A stretch of DNA of 64,000 bases, from NCBI GenBank assembly GCA_017417315.1, contig JAFPZK010000053.1, forward strand, positions 248,001 through 312,000, written 5' to 3'. Of this stretch, positions 34,828-42,456 are shown in pieces. The notes under the pieces are model-generated. The model worked only from the letters and a program-made list of their open reading frames with translations. It had not been told where the DNA came from and did no database searches. The DNA comes from Bacteroidales bacterium. GTDB taxonomy: Bacteria; Bacteroidota; Bacteroidia; Bacteroidales; UBA3824. Positions within the stretch are counted from its first letter, which is position 1, and each line of letters begins with the position of its first letter. Position numbers and translations under genes: made by a program.

Positions 34828-36411
34828 ATGAAAAACTTAAAAACTGAACTGATTATTCTTATATTTTTGCTTTGTGCATGCAACGCCAAAGATGCAATAT
34901 ATTACAAACTTGTTGAAGTTGATACGTTATTAAGCAACTATAATGATTCTTGCGCAAAAAAAGCCTTGAATGCTATCAAGCCTGATATGATTACAAATAA
35001 TGAAAATAGGGCTTACTACAACCTTTTGCTCACGAGGTATGATTATTATGAAAAAATAATAATGGGGAACAAAGATTCTCTAATTAATTTCAGTATTAAT
35101 TATTATACTAAAAATGGTGATAATCATAAACTTGCATATTCTTATTACTTCCGTGCATTGATTTCTTTTCACGATTACAGCGAAAAAGTTTTATTAGATT
35201 TAAAAAGAGCGGAAACATTTGTAAAAAAAACAAACGATTATGCTCTTGCGAGTAAAATTTACGGAGCATTGACTTCTTTTTACGGTAATTCTTTGGAATC
35301 AGAAGAATCTCTAAAATATGCAAGAAAAAACTTCTTTTGTGCAAACAAAACTTCAATACAGCGGCTAAAAACTTGTGCGTTGATAAATTTATCGGTTTGT
35401 TACTATGACGCCGGACAAAAAGACAGTGCTATTATGTGTGCAAAGGCAAGTGAAAAATTTGCAGCGCAATTAGAACCTTATTATCAAGCATATATATATT
35501 CCAATTTAGGTACGGCATATTTTGAAAGTATGCCTGATTTAGCAGAAAAATATTTAAAAAAATCTTTGGAATGTCATACTCTTGCACAGACTTATAAACT
35601 CTTGTCAGATTTGTATTTATCTCAAAATCAAAAAGAAAGAGCCAAACAACTATGGAATGATGCTTTAAAAATGTCATGGGACGAATTAAAAGCGGAATTT
35701 TTAGCCTCAAAAGCCGAATACGAATTTGAAACAGGAGATTTTGTAAGTTTTCGGAATACAAAAAACGAGGAGATTTCCGCGTTGAAATCTTCGTATGAAA
35801 AAAAATTGAAAAACAAGGCGTTAGAACTCGGTAAAAAATATGATTTCAAAATTCAGGAAGAAAAATTTCGTATGCGTTTGGTTTTGATAGTATCTTTTGT
35901 AATAGGTTTGGTAATAATATTTTACTTTTTTTATGTTGCAAAAACGAGCCGTCTCGAAAAAGAAAAAGCCGAATACAAATTGAAATTGCGCAAAGAAAAA
36001 GACCTGTTGAAAAAATTGGAATCGGATTTGGAATTATTTAAAGCCGACCAAAAAAACAAAACGAAAGAAATATCGGTTTTGGAAAAGCGTATTGAGCAAT
36101 TAAGAAACGATTATCAGAAGACACTTCAATTAGGCAGAGAATTATTTGAGAAACTTAAAAAAGAAGTTTCCCCGATGAATTGGTCAAATACTGACGTTTT
36201 ATGTTTGTTGGAATACGTATCAATCTCAAATAGAGAGTTTTACGATTCACTTGAAGTGGATTACATTAATTTAAGTGATTTTCAAAAACTGTTTTTAATC
36301 GTCAGCGATTTGTTGGGAAAAGATGATTTTGCTGTTTGTAAAATGTTCGCATTGAAGAAAAATAGTTTAAGGCAGAAGAAAAACAGAATCAGTTCCAAAA
36401 AAATAGAATAA
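34828..36411 (+). CDS. Membrane-anchored TPR regulator-like lipoprotein
   Basis: 527-aa protein. The signal/lipobox is KTELIILIFLLCAC. A TPR solenoid (about 30-305) and one transmembrane helix (about 350-372, VLIVSFVIGLVIIFYFFYV) precede a cytoplasmic coiled coil (about 375-440) and a helical C-terminal domain (about 450-527) ending DFAVCKMFALKKNSLRQKKNRI. That end resembles the HTH-like tail of Bacteroidota TPR/HTH sensors. The architecture suggests a one-component envelope-to-DNA signalling protein, possibly controlling the divergent protease cluster. The HTH assignment is tentative. Confidence 0.7.
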   Translation: MKNLKTELIILIFLLCACNAKDAIYYKLVEVDTLLSNYNDSCAKKALNAIKPDMITNNENRAYYNLLLTRYDYYEKIIMGNKDSLINFSINYYTKNGDNHKLAYSYYFRALISFHDYSEKVLLDLKRAETFVKKTNDYALASKIYGALTSFYGNSLESEESLKYARKNFFCANKTSIQRLKTCALINLSVCYYDAGQKDSAIMCAKASEKFAAQLEPYYQAYIYSNLGTAYFESMPDLAEKYLKKSLECHTLAQTYKLLSDLYLSQNQKERAKQLWNDALKMSWDELKAEFLASKAEYEFETGDFVSFRNTKNEEISALKSSYEKKLKNKALELGKKYDFKIQEEKFRMRLVLIVSFVIGLVIIFYFFYVAKTSRLEKEKAEYKLKLRKEKDLLKKLESDLELFKADQKNKTKEISVLEKRIEQLRNDYQKTLQLGRELFEKLKKEVSPMNWSNTDVLCLLEYVSISNREFYDSLEVDYINLSDFQKLFLIVSDLLGKDDFAVCKMFALKKNSLRQKKNRISSKKIE

Positions 36412-36420
36412 TTCCGATTT

Positions 36421-36519
36421 TGCAAATTTCAGGGTTGGATTTTATTGAATTTTGGCAGTTTTCAGGGTTGGATTTTATCGAAATTTAACACTTTTCAGGG
36501 TTGGATTTTATCAAATTAT
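36421..36519 (+). repeat. Three 33-bp tandem direct repeats (iterons) upstream of the DUF4143 ATPase gene
   Basis: Units start at 36421, 36454 and 36487, exactly 33 bp apart. Each holds an identical 19-bp core TTTCAGGGTTGGATTTTAT (36427-36445, 36460-36478, 36493-36511); the 14-bp spacers vary and are AT-rich. The array starts 10 bp after the upstream stop codon, and the last core covers the -33 position of the ATPase promoter (TTGG at 36501-36504). Confidence 0.93.
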
Positions 36520-36521
36520 TG

Positions 36522-36529
36522 TATCTTTG
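36522..36529 (+). promoter_or_regulatory. -7 element of the 36.5-kb DUF4143 ATPase gene
   Basis: TATCTTTG, perfect TAnnTTTG, 19 bp before the ATG at 36549. It begins 10 bp after the third iteron core, so a protein bound to that core would block RNA polymerase. Confidence 0.7.
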
Positions 36530-36548
36530 CGCTGAAAATCTTATAGTT

Positions 36549-37898
36549 ATGCAGTACCTAAAAAGACATATAGATGCGGAACTCCTGAAATGGAAAAATT
36601 CCGTCAACAGAAAGCCTCTTTTGCTCAGAGGTGCCCGTCAGGTCGGAAAGTCAACGGCGGTGAGACAATTAGGCAAAACATTCAGGTATTTTATAGAAAT
36701 CAACCTTGAAAAACAGCCGATGTTCAAAACTTTGTTCTCCGAAAATATTGACGTAAAGAAAATATGCACTGACATCAGCGCGGTAGTTTCAACACCTATT
36801 GTTGCAGGTGAAACTTTGCTTTTTATTGACGAAATCCAAACTTCACAACATGCAATAATGTCGCTCAGATATTTCAAAGAGGATTATCCTGAGTTACATG
36901 TTATTGCGGCGGGGTCGCTGTTGGAATTTACATTGTCGGAGTTGCCGTCATTCGGTGTTGGAAGAATACGCTCTATGTATGTATATCCGTTTTCTTTTGA
37001 CGAATTTTTAACGGCACAGAATCTTGACGAGCAAGTGAAAACAAAAAATAATGCTAATCCGCAAAATCCTGTTTCACAACCTCTGCATGAAAGTCTTAAA
37101 AACCAACTCAGAACTTTTTATCTGACGGGCGGAATGCCGGCAGCGGTTGCCGAATGGCTTACTAATCATGATTATATGGAAGTGTCAAGAATACACAATG
37201 ATATTTTAGATACATATCAGGACGATTTCGCAAAATACAAAAAGAAAATTGCGCCGTCGCTGTTGAGACAGGTTTGGAGGTCGGCTGCATTGCAAGCCGG
37301 AAAAAAGTTTGTTTTTGCACAAGCCGGTGAAGGTTTGCCGTCGCAACTGATTAAAGATACTCTTAATTTGCTTTCTTTGGCAGGAATTATTATTCCCGTA
37401 ACACATTCTAATGCTAACGGAGTGCCTTTGGGGGCGGAAGAAAATCCGAATTACAGAAAGTATCTTTTCCTTGATACGGGTCTTATGCTGACAATGCTCG
37501 GCACACCGCCTGCTGATATTTTGCTTTCCAATGATGCCGATTTGGTAAACAAGGGTGCAATGTCGGAAATGTTTGCAGGATTGGAACTCGTAAAATACGG
37601 TGATTGTTTCAAAAAGGCAGAAATCAATTATTGGCAGAATACTACCCGTAATGCTGATGCCGAAGTTGATTATCTGACAGTAAAAGACGGTAAAATTCTT
37701 CCGGTAGAAATCAAAGCCAATACAAAAGGCAGTATGCAGAGTTTGTATTATTTTATGCGCAAAAAGCACTTCTGTGATGCTGTACGAATTTCTATGGAAA
37801 ATTTCAGAACGTTTACAAGAATTGACTCTGAGGATAACAATGCCGAAAGACGAATCCGTATTTGTCCGTTGTATGCGGTAAGGTCGGTATATTTATGA
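36549..37898 (+). CDS. COG1373-type ATPase (AAA_14-DUF4143) with PD-(D/E)XK-like C-terminus
   Basis: 449-aa protein; I start at the ATG at 36549, which follows the promoter (the frame is open upstream to 36501 through the repeats). The AAA_14 domain has P-loop GARQVGKST (28-36), Walker B LLFIDEIQ (90-97) and sensor AAGSLLEFTL. The DUF4143 region follows with LTGGMPAAVAEWL and ILDTYQDDFAKY. The end carries a nuclease-like D374...E387-x-K389 (AEVDYL, LPVEIK). The gene stands alone between an unrelated regulator gene and a convergent gene only 3 bp away. Function of the family is unknown. Confidence 0.88.
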   Translation: MQYLKRHIDAELLKWKNSVNRKPLLLRGARQVGKSTAVRQLGKTFRYFIEINLEKQPMFKTLFSENIDVKKICTDISAVVSTPIVAGETLLFIDEIQTSQHAIMSLRYFKEDYPELHVIAAGSLLEFTLSELPSFGVGRIRSMYVYPFSFDEFLTAQNLDEQVKTKNNANPQNPVSQPLHESLKNQLRTFYLTGGMPAAVAEWLTNHDYMEVSRIHNDILDTYQDDFAKYKKKIAPSLLRQVWRSAALQAGKKFVFAQAGEGLPSQLIKDTLNLLSLAGIIIPVTHSNANGVPLGAEENPNYRKYLFLDTGLMLTMLGTPPADILLSNDADLVNKGAMSEMFAGLELVKYGDCFKKAEINYWQNTTRNADAEVDYLTVKDGKILPVEIKANTKGSMQSLYYFMRKKHFCDAVRISMENFRTFTRIDSEDNNAERRIRICPLYAVRSVYL

Positions 37899-37901
37899 TT
37901 G

Positions 37902-38519
37902 TTAATACATCAAATAATCCTTATATTTTTCCGTCCCTTTGAACATGAGTTTGCCGATTTTGCAAATTTCGGAAACAATTTCCGTAAGATTATTCGCAAT
38001 TGAGATTCTCTCGTTTGATTTGTCTTTGCGGGTGGCGGTTTGAGAATTATAGAGCGACAGCGTTTTTTTGTATTCCGAAATAAAACCGTTGAGACCGCCG
38101 GTTATAGAAGCCGGTATGCCGAGCCGGTAAAAATTCGGACTTAAAGCCTGAATTTTACGAATTTCGTCCGTAAACGTTGTGTTGCTGACATTATGAACTT
38201 TTAAATTTTTTAGCATTTTAAAGTATTCGTCCTCATTGTGTCCGAGTGCTGACAAACGGCATTGTATTATGCGGATTGTCTTGATAATCTGTTTTTTTAA
38301 CTCTTTGCATCGGAGATTCAAATTGTTGATTTCTTTTAAGTTTTCTCTGTCGGGAGTATAATCCTTAAATTTTGTCAGCAACTTTTCCATTTCGTATAAA
38401 GTGTCCCCGTTCAAAAAGCCTTGACTTGTAAGGCTTTTTAAATCCCTTTTGCAGACCGTTAATAATATTTCTGCCTTTTCCGTTAATTTTTTCTGACTAT
38501 AACCGAAAGCCCGTTGCAT
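37902..38519 (-). CDS. Helical protein of unknown function
   Basis: 205-aa, almost entirely helical, lysine-rich protein without signal peptide or transmembrane segment. The N-terminal two thirds (about 1-100) looks like a coiled coil. I recognise no motif. It lies 8 bp downstream of the alanine dehydrogenase gene on the same strand, so it is the last gene of the porX-tsaE-ald operon. It converges with the ATPase cassette with 3 bp between stops. Confidence 0.65.
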   Translation of the reverse strand: MQRAFGYSQKKLTEKAEILLTVCKRDLKSLTSQGFLNGDTLYEMEKLLTKFKDYTPDRENLKEINNLNLRCKELKKQIIKTIRIIQCRLSALGHNEDEYFKMLKNLKVHNVSNTTFTDEIRKIQALSPNFYRLGIPASITGGLNGFISEYKKTLSLYNSQTATRKDKSNERISIANNLTEIVSEICKIGKLMFKGTEKYKDYLMY

Positions 38520-38527
38520 AATAGTTT

Positions 38528-39709
38528 TTACATCAAAAATAAATCTATGTCTTTGCTTTTAATATTAAATTTTTTGCCGAGATAATCGTTTGTTAAAAGT
38601 CCGTTATAACAATAAACACTCTGACGGATTAAATTGTCATAATTAATTTTTTGATAAATACCGCCGTTGTTATGTATTTCGTTTATAAGCGGATACAATA
38701 CATTACTTAAAGCAATGCTTGCCGTGCGTGGCACAAGAGCCGCAATGTCAGGAAGACAATAATGTATTACGCCGCAACATTCAAACGAAGGGTTTTTAAG
38801 TGTCATAGGTTTTGAGGTTTCGAAGCATGAACCCGTTTCGATGTTTAAGTCTACGATTACCGAGCCTTTTTTCATCATCGCGATATTTTCCTGAGTGATG
38901 AAAGCATACGAGGGAGATTTTATACATTTTGCGCCGATGACAAGGTCGGCAGAGGCGAGGGCTTTGTTCAAAACCTGAGGGAGAAGGACTGAGGTAAAAA
39001 CCTCGTGTCCGAGTTTTTGTGCAAAGAGTGAAAGTTTTGATATTGAAGTGTCAAAAACTTTTACCTCTGCGCCGACGCTTAAAGCCGTTTTGGCCGCATA
39101 CAAAGCCGCCGTTCCCGTCCCGATTATGACAACCGAGGCAGGTGAAATTCCCGTTATGCCGCCTAACAAAACACCTTTGCCGCCGGTTTGACGGCTTAAA
39201 TATTCCGCGCCGGTAAATACAGCCTCTCTGCCCGCAATTTCGCTGTTGATGAAGTTGACTGGATAAAAATCTTTTTCTGTCTTGATGTATTCTAACGCCA
39301 AGGCGACGGCTTTTTTCTTCAAAATGTTTTCTATTGCCTGTTTGTCGGCTCTTGCTACCGAGAGATGCGAAATCAGAGTTTGTTCGTGTTTTACGAAAGA
39401 GGTGTCTTCTCTTGTGAAAGGTGACACCTTTAATATAATGTCGGAGGAAAAAATCTTTTCTTTGTCTGAGGTAACCGTTGCGCCGCTTTTGAGGTATTCC
39501 ATATCGGTATAATTAGCACCGAGTCCCGCTCCTTGTTCCACAATAATTTTATGACCGCTTTCTGTAAGGATAGAAACGCCCATAGGAGTTAAAGCAACTC
39601 TTGTTTCTTTTTGAATGTCTTCCTTCAAAACCGAAATACAGAGTTGTTTTTTTCCGTTAAAAGCCTCTTTTGCTTTTTCTCTTGGAATCAAGGCACATTT
39701 TGTCGCCAT
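38528..39709 (-). CDS. ald: Alanine dehydrogenase
   Basis: 393-aa NAD-dependent dehydrogenase of the AlaDH/PNT family, interconverting alanine and pyruvate plus ammonia. The N-terminal substrate region contains KEDIQKETRVALTP and EQGAGLGANYTDMEY. The Rossmann motif is VVIIGTGTAALYAAKTALSVG (about 192-212). The subgroup is the Bacteroidota form encoded beside tsaE/porX, as I recall from other genomes. It lacks membrane segments, so it is not a transhydrogenase alpha subunit with its usual partners. The gap to tsaE is 17 bp. Confidence 0.85.
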   Translation of the reverse strand: MATKCALIPREKAKEAFNGKKQLCISVLKEDIQKETRVALTPMGVSILTESGHKIIVEQGAGLGANYTDMEYLKSGATVTSDKEKIFSSDIILKVSPFTREDTSFVKHEQTLISHLSVARADKQAIENILKKKAVALALEYIKTEKDFYPVNFINSEIAGREAVFTGAEYLSRQTGGKGVLLGGITGISPASVVIIGTGTAALYAAKTALSVGAEVKVFDTSISKLSLFAQKLGHEVFTSVLLPQVLNKALASADLVIGAKCIKSPSYAFITQENIAMMKKGSVIVDLNIETGSCFETSKPMTLKNPSFECCGVIHYCLPDIAALVPRTASIALSNVLYPLINEIHNNGGIYQKINYDNLIRQSVYCYNGLLTNDYLGKKFNIKSKDIDLFLM

Positions 39710-39726
39710 ACTTTCTTAAAAAAAAA

Positions 39727-40155
39727 TTATAATGAAACAATTCTTTTTCCGTCTTCCGTTACGCGGATTGTTACTTCTATTACATTGTCGCCCAAAACGG
39801 GATAAATAACCTCAGGCCATTCTATAAAACAATAGGTGTCGCCGTAGATGTATTCTTCCGTCCCCGCTGACATAGCCTCGTCTAAATCCTTGATTCGGTA
39901 GAGGTCGAAGTGATAAATCTTTTCGCCGTTTTTGCAGAGATACTCGTTGACAATCGAGAAAGTAGGAGAGGTTACTTCGTCCGTTACTTCAAGTACTTTG
40001 CATAACGCTTTGATAAACGTTGTTTTGCCGGCACCCATAGGTGCGTCAAAAACTATACATTTTTTGTCCTGAAATTCCTTTCGGATATATGACAAAAAAT
40101 CCTTAGCCGTTTGTTCGGCTTCTTCAAGAGAGTTTATGATGAATTCTTTTTTCAT
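39727..40155 (-). CDS. tsaE: tRNA threonylcarbamoyladenosine biosynthesis ATPase
   Basis: 142-aa P-loop ATPase needed for t6A37 tRNA modification, working with TsaB/TsaD. The Walker A is GAPMGAGKTTFIKAL (DAPMGAGKTT, about 40-49). Family blocks are VTSPTFSIVNEY, YHFDLYRI and CFIEWPE. Its start overlaps the end of porX by 4 bp, so translation is coupled. Confidence 0.94.
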   Translation of the reverse strand: MKKEFIINSLEEAEQTAKDFLSYIRKEFQDKKCIVFDAPMGAGKTTFIKALCKVLEVTDEVTSPTFSIVNEYLCKNGEKIYHFDLYRIKDLDEAMSAGTEEYIYGDTYCFIEWPEVIYPVLGDNVIEVTIRVTEDGKRIVSL

Positions 40156-41717
40156 TTCAATTTTTTGGGATTAAGTGTTACTATCGGTATCAGCATTTCT
40201 TCCATTGAAATGCCTCCGTGTTGAAACGTTTCTTTATAATATTTTACGTATTGATTATAATTGTTCGGGTAAACAAAAAAGTCTCTGTTTTTGGCAAAAA
40301 CGTATTTTGAATTGATTTTTGCCGGCGGCAGATGTGCTTTTTCGGGGTCGTTAACAAAGAAAACTTCTTTTTGATTCAACTGCAAATCCTGACCTGTTTT
40401 GTATCTGAGGTTTGAGGTCAGTTGTTTTTCACCGGTGATTTTTACGGGGTTAGAGACCCGTGTAGTGCCGTGGTCCGTGGTAAAAACGACTTTGTAATCC
40501 GTGTCAGAAATCATTTTCAGAAGCGTAAAGAGCGACGAATGTTCAAACCAAGTCCTTGTCAACGCCCTGTAACCCGCAATATCATCGGCAAGTTCTCTCA
40601 TCATCGGAAGTTCGGTTCTTGCGTGCGACATCATGTCAACAAAGTTGTAAACCACAATGTTGAGTTTGTTAGAGTTTATCGTGTTGAAATTGTCATTTAT
40701 CTTGTTGCCTTCCTTATTGTTGAAAGTTTTGGCGTAATAAAACTTAAAGTCCTGACGGAAACGCTGCAACATCGTTTTGATGAGTTTTTCCTCGTTGTTG
40801 TTTTTGGAGTGAAGTTCGTCTTCGTCAGTCCAAAGTGCGGGATATATCCGCGAAATTTGCAGCGGGGTCAGCCCCGAAAACATTGCGTTTCTTGCGTATT
40901 GTGTCGCAGTAGGAAGAATCGAAAAAATAATTTCCTCTTTTTCTACCGTAAAGTATTCTGTAATAAGTGGTTGAAGGGCTTTCCACTGGTCAAACCTGAG
41001 ATTGTCGACCACAATCCAAAACACTTTTTTGTTGTTGTCCAACATCGGGAGAATCACCTCTTTGAAAACATCGTGCTGCATCATGGGACGGTCTTCGCGT
41101 TTGCCGTCAATCCACTTGACGTAATTTTTTTCTACGTATTTGCAAAATTCTTTGTTAGCCTCTTCTCTCTGAAAGTCGAAAATTTCAAAAAGCGCGTTGT
41201 CCTGACGGTTCAAGTCTTGAAGTTTTAAGTCCCAAGTCGTCAACTTTTTGTATAAAACTTTCCATTCTTCGATATTGGAGACCTGAAAAATCTCCGAGCC
41301 GAGCCTTTGAAATTCAGTTTTGTATTCTTCCGTTGTTTTTATGCTGACAAGTCTTTTGTTGTCAACATTCTTTTTGATTGACAAAATTATTTGGTTAGGG
41401 TTGACGGGTTTTATCAAGAAGTCAGAAATTTTGTTGCCGACAGCCTCGTCCATGATTTCTTCGCCTTCGTTTTTGGTAACCATTACCACGGGAATGTCCG
41501 AATTGATTTCCCTGATTTCTTTCAGAGTGTCTATGCCGCTGATTCCCGGCATATTCTCGTCCAAAAAGATAATGTCGTAAACCGTAGTGCGTATTTTTTC
41601 CAAGGCGTCGGTGCCGTTTGTTGCGGTATCAACGCTGTATCCTTTGCTTTTTAAGAAAAGGATTTGAATTTTTAAGAAATCTATTTCGTCGTCAATCCAA
41701 AGAATAGAGTAACCCAT
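40152..41717 (-). CDS. porX: Type IX secretion response regulator PorX (REC-PglZ)
   Basis: 521-aa two-domain regulator. The receiver domain (1-120) has phosphoacceptor D53 in IIFLDENMPG and conserved K in FLIKPVN. A linker leads to a C-terminal PglZ/alkaline-phosphatase-fold domain (about 205-515) with VFWIVVDNLRFDQW and FTTDHGTTRVS metal-site motifs. In Porphyromonas and Flavobacterium PorX controls type IX secretion and hydrolyses cyclic or linear oligoadenylates. Its usual kinase PorY is not in the window; the kinase at 6766-7905 or elsewhere could be considered. It is followed by coupled tsaE. Confidence 0.94.
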   Translation of the reverse strand: MGYSILWIDDEIDFLKIQILFLKSKGYSVDTATNGTDALEKIRTTVYDIIFLDENMPGISGIDTLKEIREINSDIPVVMVTKNEGEEIMDEAVGNKISDFLIKPVNPNQIILSIKKNVDNKRLVSIKTTEEYKTEFQRLGSEIFQVSNIEEWKVLYKKLTTWDLKLQDLNRQDNALFEIFDFQREEANKEFCKYVEKNYVKWIDGKREDRPMMQHDVFKEVILPMLDNNKKVFWIVVDNLRFDQWKALQPLITEYFTVEKEEIIFSILPTATQYARNAMFSGLTPLQISRIYPALWTDEDELHSKNNNEEKLIKTMLQRFRQDFKFYYAKTFNNKEGNKINDNFNTINSNKLNIVVYNFVDMMSHARTELPMMRELADDIAGYRALTRTWFEHSSLFTLLKMISDTDYKVVFTTDHGTTRVSNPVKITGEKQLTSNLRYKTGQDLQLNQKEVFFVNDPEKAHLPPAKINSKYVFAKNRDFFVYPNNYNQYVKYYKETFQHGGISMEEMLIPIVTLNPKKLK

Positions 41718-41721
41718 TTTT

Positions 41722-42321
41722 TTATTCCTTTATTATAATGCCGTGAAGAATTAAGTAAAGAAGTTGGTCGATGTTAGCGGTAAATTCCTCCGCATTGTCG
41801 GTCCTGAAAACATAATCTTCTATGCCTTTTACTGCCATAATCAGAGCCATTGCCGCTAAGTCAAGGTTTTTGACAAAAAAGTAATTTTTGTTTGCACCTT
41901 CTTTAAGTATATCTTTAAATAATCTTATTTCTTCCTTGTCGTACAAAGCGTTAAGCCTGCGGACAAAATTTATGTGTCGAAGTTTTTCGTTTTTCAACGC
42001 CGACTGAAAATTAGTGTAGATTTTAATAATGTTCATTCGTGTTAAAACGTAAACTTTGATTTTGTCCACCGGATTAGGAGTTTTTTTCAGAGCGTCGATA
42101 ATGGTGTGCCTGAATGCGACTGCTTCTTTTAGTACCACCGACTGAAAAATCTGTTCCTTGCTTTTAAAATAGTAATAAATGGAACTTTTACCTTTGCCGG
42201 CGGCTTTGGCAATATGCTCCATAAGGGTCTTGTCGTAACCGTATTTGTTAAAAACCTGACGTGCCGTTTCTATAATAGCATCGCGGTTTTTGTTTTTTTT
42301 CAGTGAGTCGGTAGTTGCCAT
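41722..42321 (-). CDS. TetR/AcrR-family transcriptional regulator
   Basis: 199-aa regulator. The N-terminal HTH (about 10-58) includes AKAAGKGKSSIYYYFKSKEQIF, the canonical TetR recognition helix. The C-terminal ligand domain is all-helical and unassigned. It lies 4 bp upstream of porX on the same strand, so it heads the porX-tsaE-ald transcript, and its start is 135 bp from the divergent rprX start. It may therefore autoregulate this junction. Ligand unknown. Confidence 0.9.
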   Translation of the reverse strand: MATTDSLKKNKNRDAIIETARQVFNKYGYDKTLMEHIAKAAGKGKSSIYYYFKSKEQIFQSVVLKEAVAFRHTIIDALKKTPNPVDKIKVYVLTRMNIIKIYTNFQSALKNEKLRHINFVRRLNALYDKEEIRLFKDILKEGANKNYFFVKNLDLAAMALIMAVKGIEDYVFRTDNAEEFTANIDQLLYLILHGIIIKE

Positions 42322-42429
42322 TTATTTTTTTCGTTTTTATATTTTCTAAACAAAGGGTAAAGTTATAATTTATTTTCTTAACGGAAAAAACTTTTGCAGT
42401 TTTTTTTTTATTTTTTTTAATAAAATGTT

Positions 42430-42437
42430 TATCTTTG
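42430..42437 (+). promoter_or_regulatory. -7 element of the rprX-rprY-porW operon
   Basis: TATCTTTG matches TAnnTTTG, 19 bp before the ATG at 42457, in the divergent tetR/rprX gap. Confidence 0.65.
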
Positions 42438-42456
42438 CATTATCAAACAGAATCAG

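Noticed and set aside
36421..36519. CRISPR-like array (repeats with 13-14 bp spacers)
   Set aside because: Only three copies, repeats of 19 bp and spacers far too short, no cas gene in the window, and similar promoter-proximal layout at other ATPase genes.
38528..39709. NAD(P) transhydrogenase alpha subunit
   Set aside because: No membrane-domain subunit genes nearby; length and substrate-domain motifs fit alanine dehydrogenase, and its linkage to tsaE/porX is as recalled in other Bacteroidota.
40422..41228. 268-codon plus-strand open frame opposite porX
   Set aside because: Antisense to the PglZ domain of PorX; no recognisable motif and abnormal composition.
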